A stretch of DNA of 55,167 bases from positions 1 through 55,167 of the forward strand of contig CAZCTC010000053.1 of assembly GCA_964501335.1 (NCBI GenBank), given 5' to 3'. Below, in pieces: positions 53,674 through 55,167 of the stretch. Each line of letters begins with the position of its first letter. Positions within the stretch are counted from its first letter, which is position 1. The stretch comes from CAZCTC01 sp964501335 (GTDB lineage: Bacteria > Chloroflexota > Anaerolineae > B4-G1 > SLSP01). The position numbers were made by a program, and so were the translations under genes. The notes below the pieces were generated by a model, which was not told where the DNA came from, ran no database searches, and saw only the letters and a list, made by a program, of their open reading frames with translations.

Positions 53674-54729
53674 ATGGCTCTAAAACTCGAAGAATCGCAT
53701 CTCTACCAGGAGATCCACGCCCAACCCGAAATCCTGGCCGCCCTGCTCCAAAAAGAACAGGCCGCTGTCACCGCCCTCGCCCGCGAAATCCGGCGCCGCA
53801 ACATCACCTATGTCGTCATCGCCGCCCGCGGCACCAGCGACAACGCCGCCCGCTACGCCAACTACCTCCTGAGCGCCCACAACACCCTTCCCGTCGCCCT
53901 GGCCGCGCCCAGCCTCTTCACCCTCTACAACCAGCCGCCCAAATTCGGCAACGCCCTCGTCCTGGGCATCAGCCAGAGCGGCAAAAGCCCCGACATCGTC
54001 GCCGTCCTCACCGAGGCCCACCGTCAGGGGGCCCTCACCGCCGCCATCACCAACGTCCCGGATTCACCGCTGGCCCGGGCCGCCGACTACGTCATCGACC
54101 TGCACGCCGGAGAGGAATGCTCCGTCGCCGCCACCAAAACCTACACCGCCCAGCTGGCCGCCATCGCCCTCCTGAGCGTCACCCTCAGCGGCAATGCAGA
54201 AGAGGCCGCCGCCCTGGCCGCCGTCCCCGATCAGATCGCCGCCGCCCTCAAAGCCAATTCCAACCTGCCGCAGATCGCCGAACGCTACCGCTACATGCGC
54301 ACCTGCGTCACCATCGGCCGGGGCTTCAATTACGCCACCGCCTTCGAACTGGCCCTCAAATTGAAAGAACTGACCTACACCATGGTCGAACCCTACAGCA
54401 GCGCCGACTTCCTCCACGGTCCCCTGGCGCTCATCGACAGCGGCTTCCCGGTCATCGTCTTCGCCCCCTCCGGGAAATTGCTCACCGAAATGCAGGACTT
54501 CATGCGCAAACTCAAAGAACGCGAAGCCGAACTGATCGTCGTCAGCGATCACGAAGAAACATTGGGCCTGGGCCGGATCACCTTACAGCTGCCCACCGGC
54601 GTACCCGAATGGCTCTCCCCGCTCACCGCCATCATCCCGGGCCAGCAATTCGCCATGCACCTGGCCCACACCCGCGACTTCGACCCCGACCATCCCCGCG
54701 CCCTGCGCAAAGTCACCGAGACGAGATAA
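53674..54729 (+). CDS. Two-SIS-domain sugar isomerase/deaminase (NagB-II/GlmS-like)
   Basis: 351 residues, GAGG before ATG 53674. SIS domain 1: VVIAARGTSDNAARYANYLLS and GISQSGKSPDIV; SIS domain 2: TIGRGFNYATAFELALKLKELTY, PYSSADFLHGPLALI; LHAGEECSVAATKTYTAQ is a strong family signature. There is no glutaminase domain, so it resembles the GlmS isomerase part, known as NagB-II/AgaS-type glucosamine-6-phosphate deaminase giving fructose-6-phosphate and ammonia. It completes entry of the amino sugar into glycolysis and ends the cluster, with terminator 54740-54779. Confidence 0.88.
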   Translation: MALKLEESHLYQEIHAQPEILAALLQKEQAAVTALAREIRRRNITYVVIAARGTSDNAARYANYLLSAHNTLPVALAAPSLFTLYNQPPKFGNALVLGISQSGKSPDIVAVLTEAHRQGALTAAITNVPDSPLARAADYVIDLHAGEECSVAATKTYTAQLAAIALLSVTLSGNAEEAAALAAVPDQIAAALKANSNLPQIAERYRYMRTCVTIGRGFNYATAFELALKLKELTYTMVEPYSSADFLHGPLALIDSGFPVIVFAPSGKLLTEMQDFMRKLKEREAELIVVSDHEETLGLGRITLQLPTGVPEWLSPLTAIIPGQQFAMHLAHTRDFDPDHPRALRKVTETR

Positions 54730-55167
54730 AACGTTATTAAACACTTCGCGCGCAGCTGAGAAGCTGCGCGCGAAGTGTTCTGTCCTGAAAATAGGCGCGC
54801 CGTGCCCCCATGGGCGACCATAAAGGTCGCCCCTACCCGAACCCCGCCAATGTAGGGGCGGGGTTACCCCGCCCGGCCCATCCCCAAATCAACCTTCCCC
54901 AACGGAAAAGCATCCCCCACCGGGTAATTACCTTCGGAATCAATACATGGATACCTGCATCGGGCGAGGAAACCTCGCCCCTACACAGACAATCTCCCGT
55001 AGGGGTACCCCTTGTGGGTACCCAATCTGACAAATCGTCCATTTTCATTTTTCGGGGTGCCGCCCCCGGCATGGCGTTCTGTCCTGAAAATAGCCCGCTA
55101 TAGTAAGGGCCGGGCCTCATAGCGTCCCGCAAATGGCCCTTTCCCCGTAAAACACGACGCGCTGGAT
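54730..55167. repeat. Terminal spacer: terminator and mosaic repeats
   Basis: An 18-bp hairpin with loop GAGA (54740-54779) ends the amino-sugar operon. Then come GGGCGACC/GGTCGCCC and TGTAGGGGCGGGG modules (54809-54880), a CCCGTAGGGGTACCCCTTGTGGGTACCC stretch near 54997-55022, and the start of a minus-oriented hairpin repeat (55040-55167) cut by the window edge, about 88% identical to 13215-13350. No gene seen. Confidence 0.75.

Overview
The window looks like a chromosomal segment of a free-living, polysaccharide-degrading member of the Chloroflexota (Anaerolineae-like). This is inferred from moderately high GC, lipoproteins with a CGAPTAAP-type start, two LacI-controlled ABC sugar importers without their own ATPase, a cyclase/AAA/TPR signalling protein, and YD-repeat toxins with Sec signals rather than type VI markers. 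No rRNA, tRNA, phage or transposase gene was seen.

Layout. 1-3.3 kb: 3' end of an RHS/YD-repeat toxin gene with an AT-rich C39-like peptidase tip, then a beta-propeller lipoprotein that may be its partner. 3.3-10.4 kb: housekeeping and orphan genes, namely a three-domain methyltransferase fusion, a NucS-like nuclease, an esterase, a PlsY-like acyltransferase, an E1-like adenylyltransferase, and a DUF6504 gene with a near-consensus promoter and a LexA-like box. 10.4-28.6 kb (minus strand): a beta-mannan/glucomannan utilisation cluster with LacI regulator, GH130 phosphorylase, binding protein, two permeases, a secreted GH5-like lipoprotein, a mannobiose/cellobiose 2-epimerase-like enzyme, an intracellular GH5, an ABC exporter, a GH2 beta-mannosidase, an AGE-like lipoprotein and a CE7 acetyl esterase. 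29-35 kb: the class III cyclase/AAA/TPR protein, two small unknowns and an ADP-ribosylglycohydrolase. 35-44 kb (minus strand): a complete 1970-residue RHS toxin with signal peptide, HINT self-cleavage domain and C-terminal toxin, followed by its immunity gene and an array of displaced HINT-toxin tips with immunity genes. 44.4-54.7 kb (plus strand): an amino-sugar (chitobiose-like) locus with LacI regulator, YdjC/ChbG deacetylase, binding protein, two permeases, GH4 glycosidase, BadF-type GlcNAc kinase and a SIS-domain deaminase/isomerase.

How they work together. In the mannan cluster, extracellular deacetylation and endo-cleavage would feed the importer. Inside, the epimerase converts mannobiose to mannosylglucose, GH130 phosphorolyses it to mannose-1-phosphate and glucose, and GH5/GH2 hydrolyse the rest. 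In the amino-sugar locus, TGTAACCGGTTACA operators sit at the -10 boxes of both the regulator gene and the binding-protein gene, so one LacI protein probably controls both.

The most unusual feature is a dense family of intergenic elements (about 17 copies in 55 kb). Complete copies are about 185 bp with 12-bp terminal inverted repeats (ACCTGTGCGGTT). They carry a 14-17 bp hairpin whose arms differ between copies but stay complementary, and whose loop occurs as CAGA or TCTG independent of the flanking tail. Related bare hairpins lie between genes inside the operons, often directly before ribosome binding sites.
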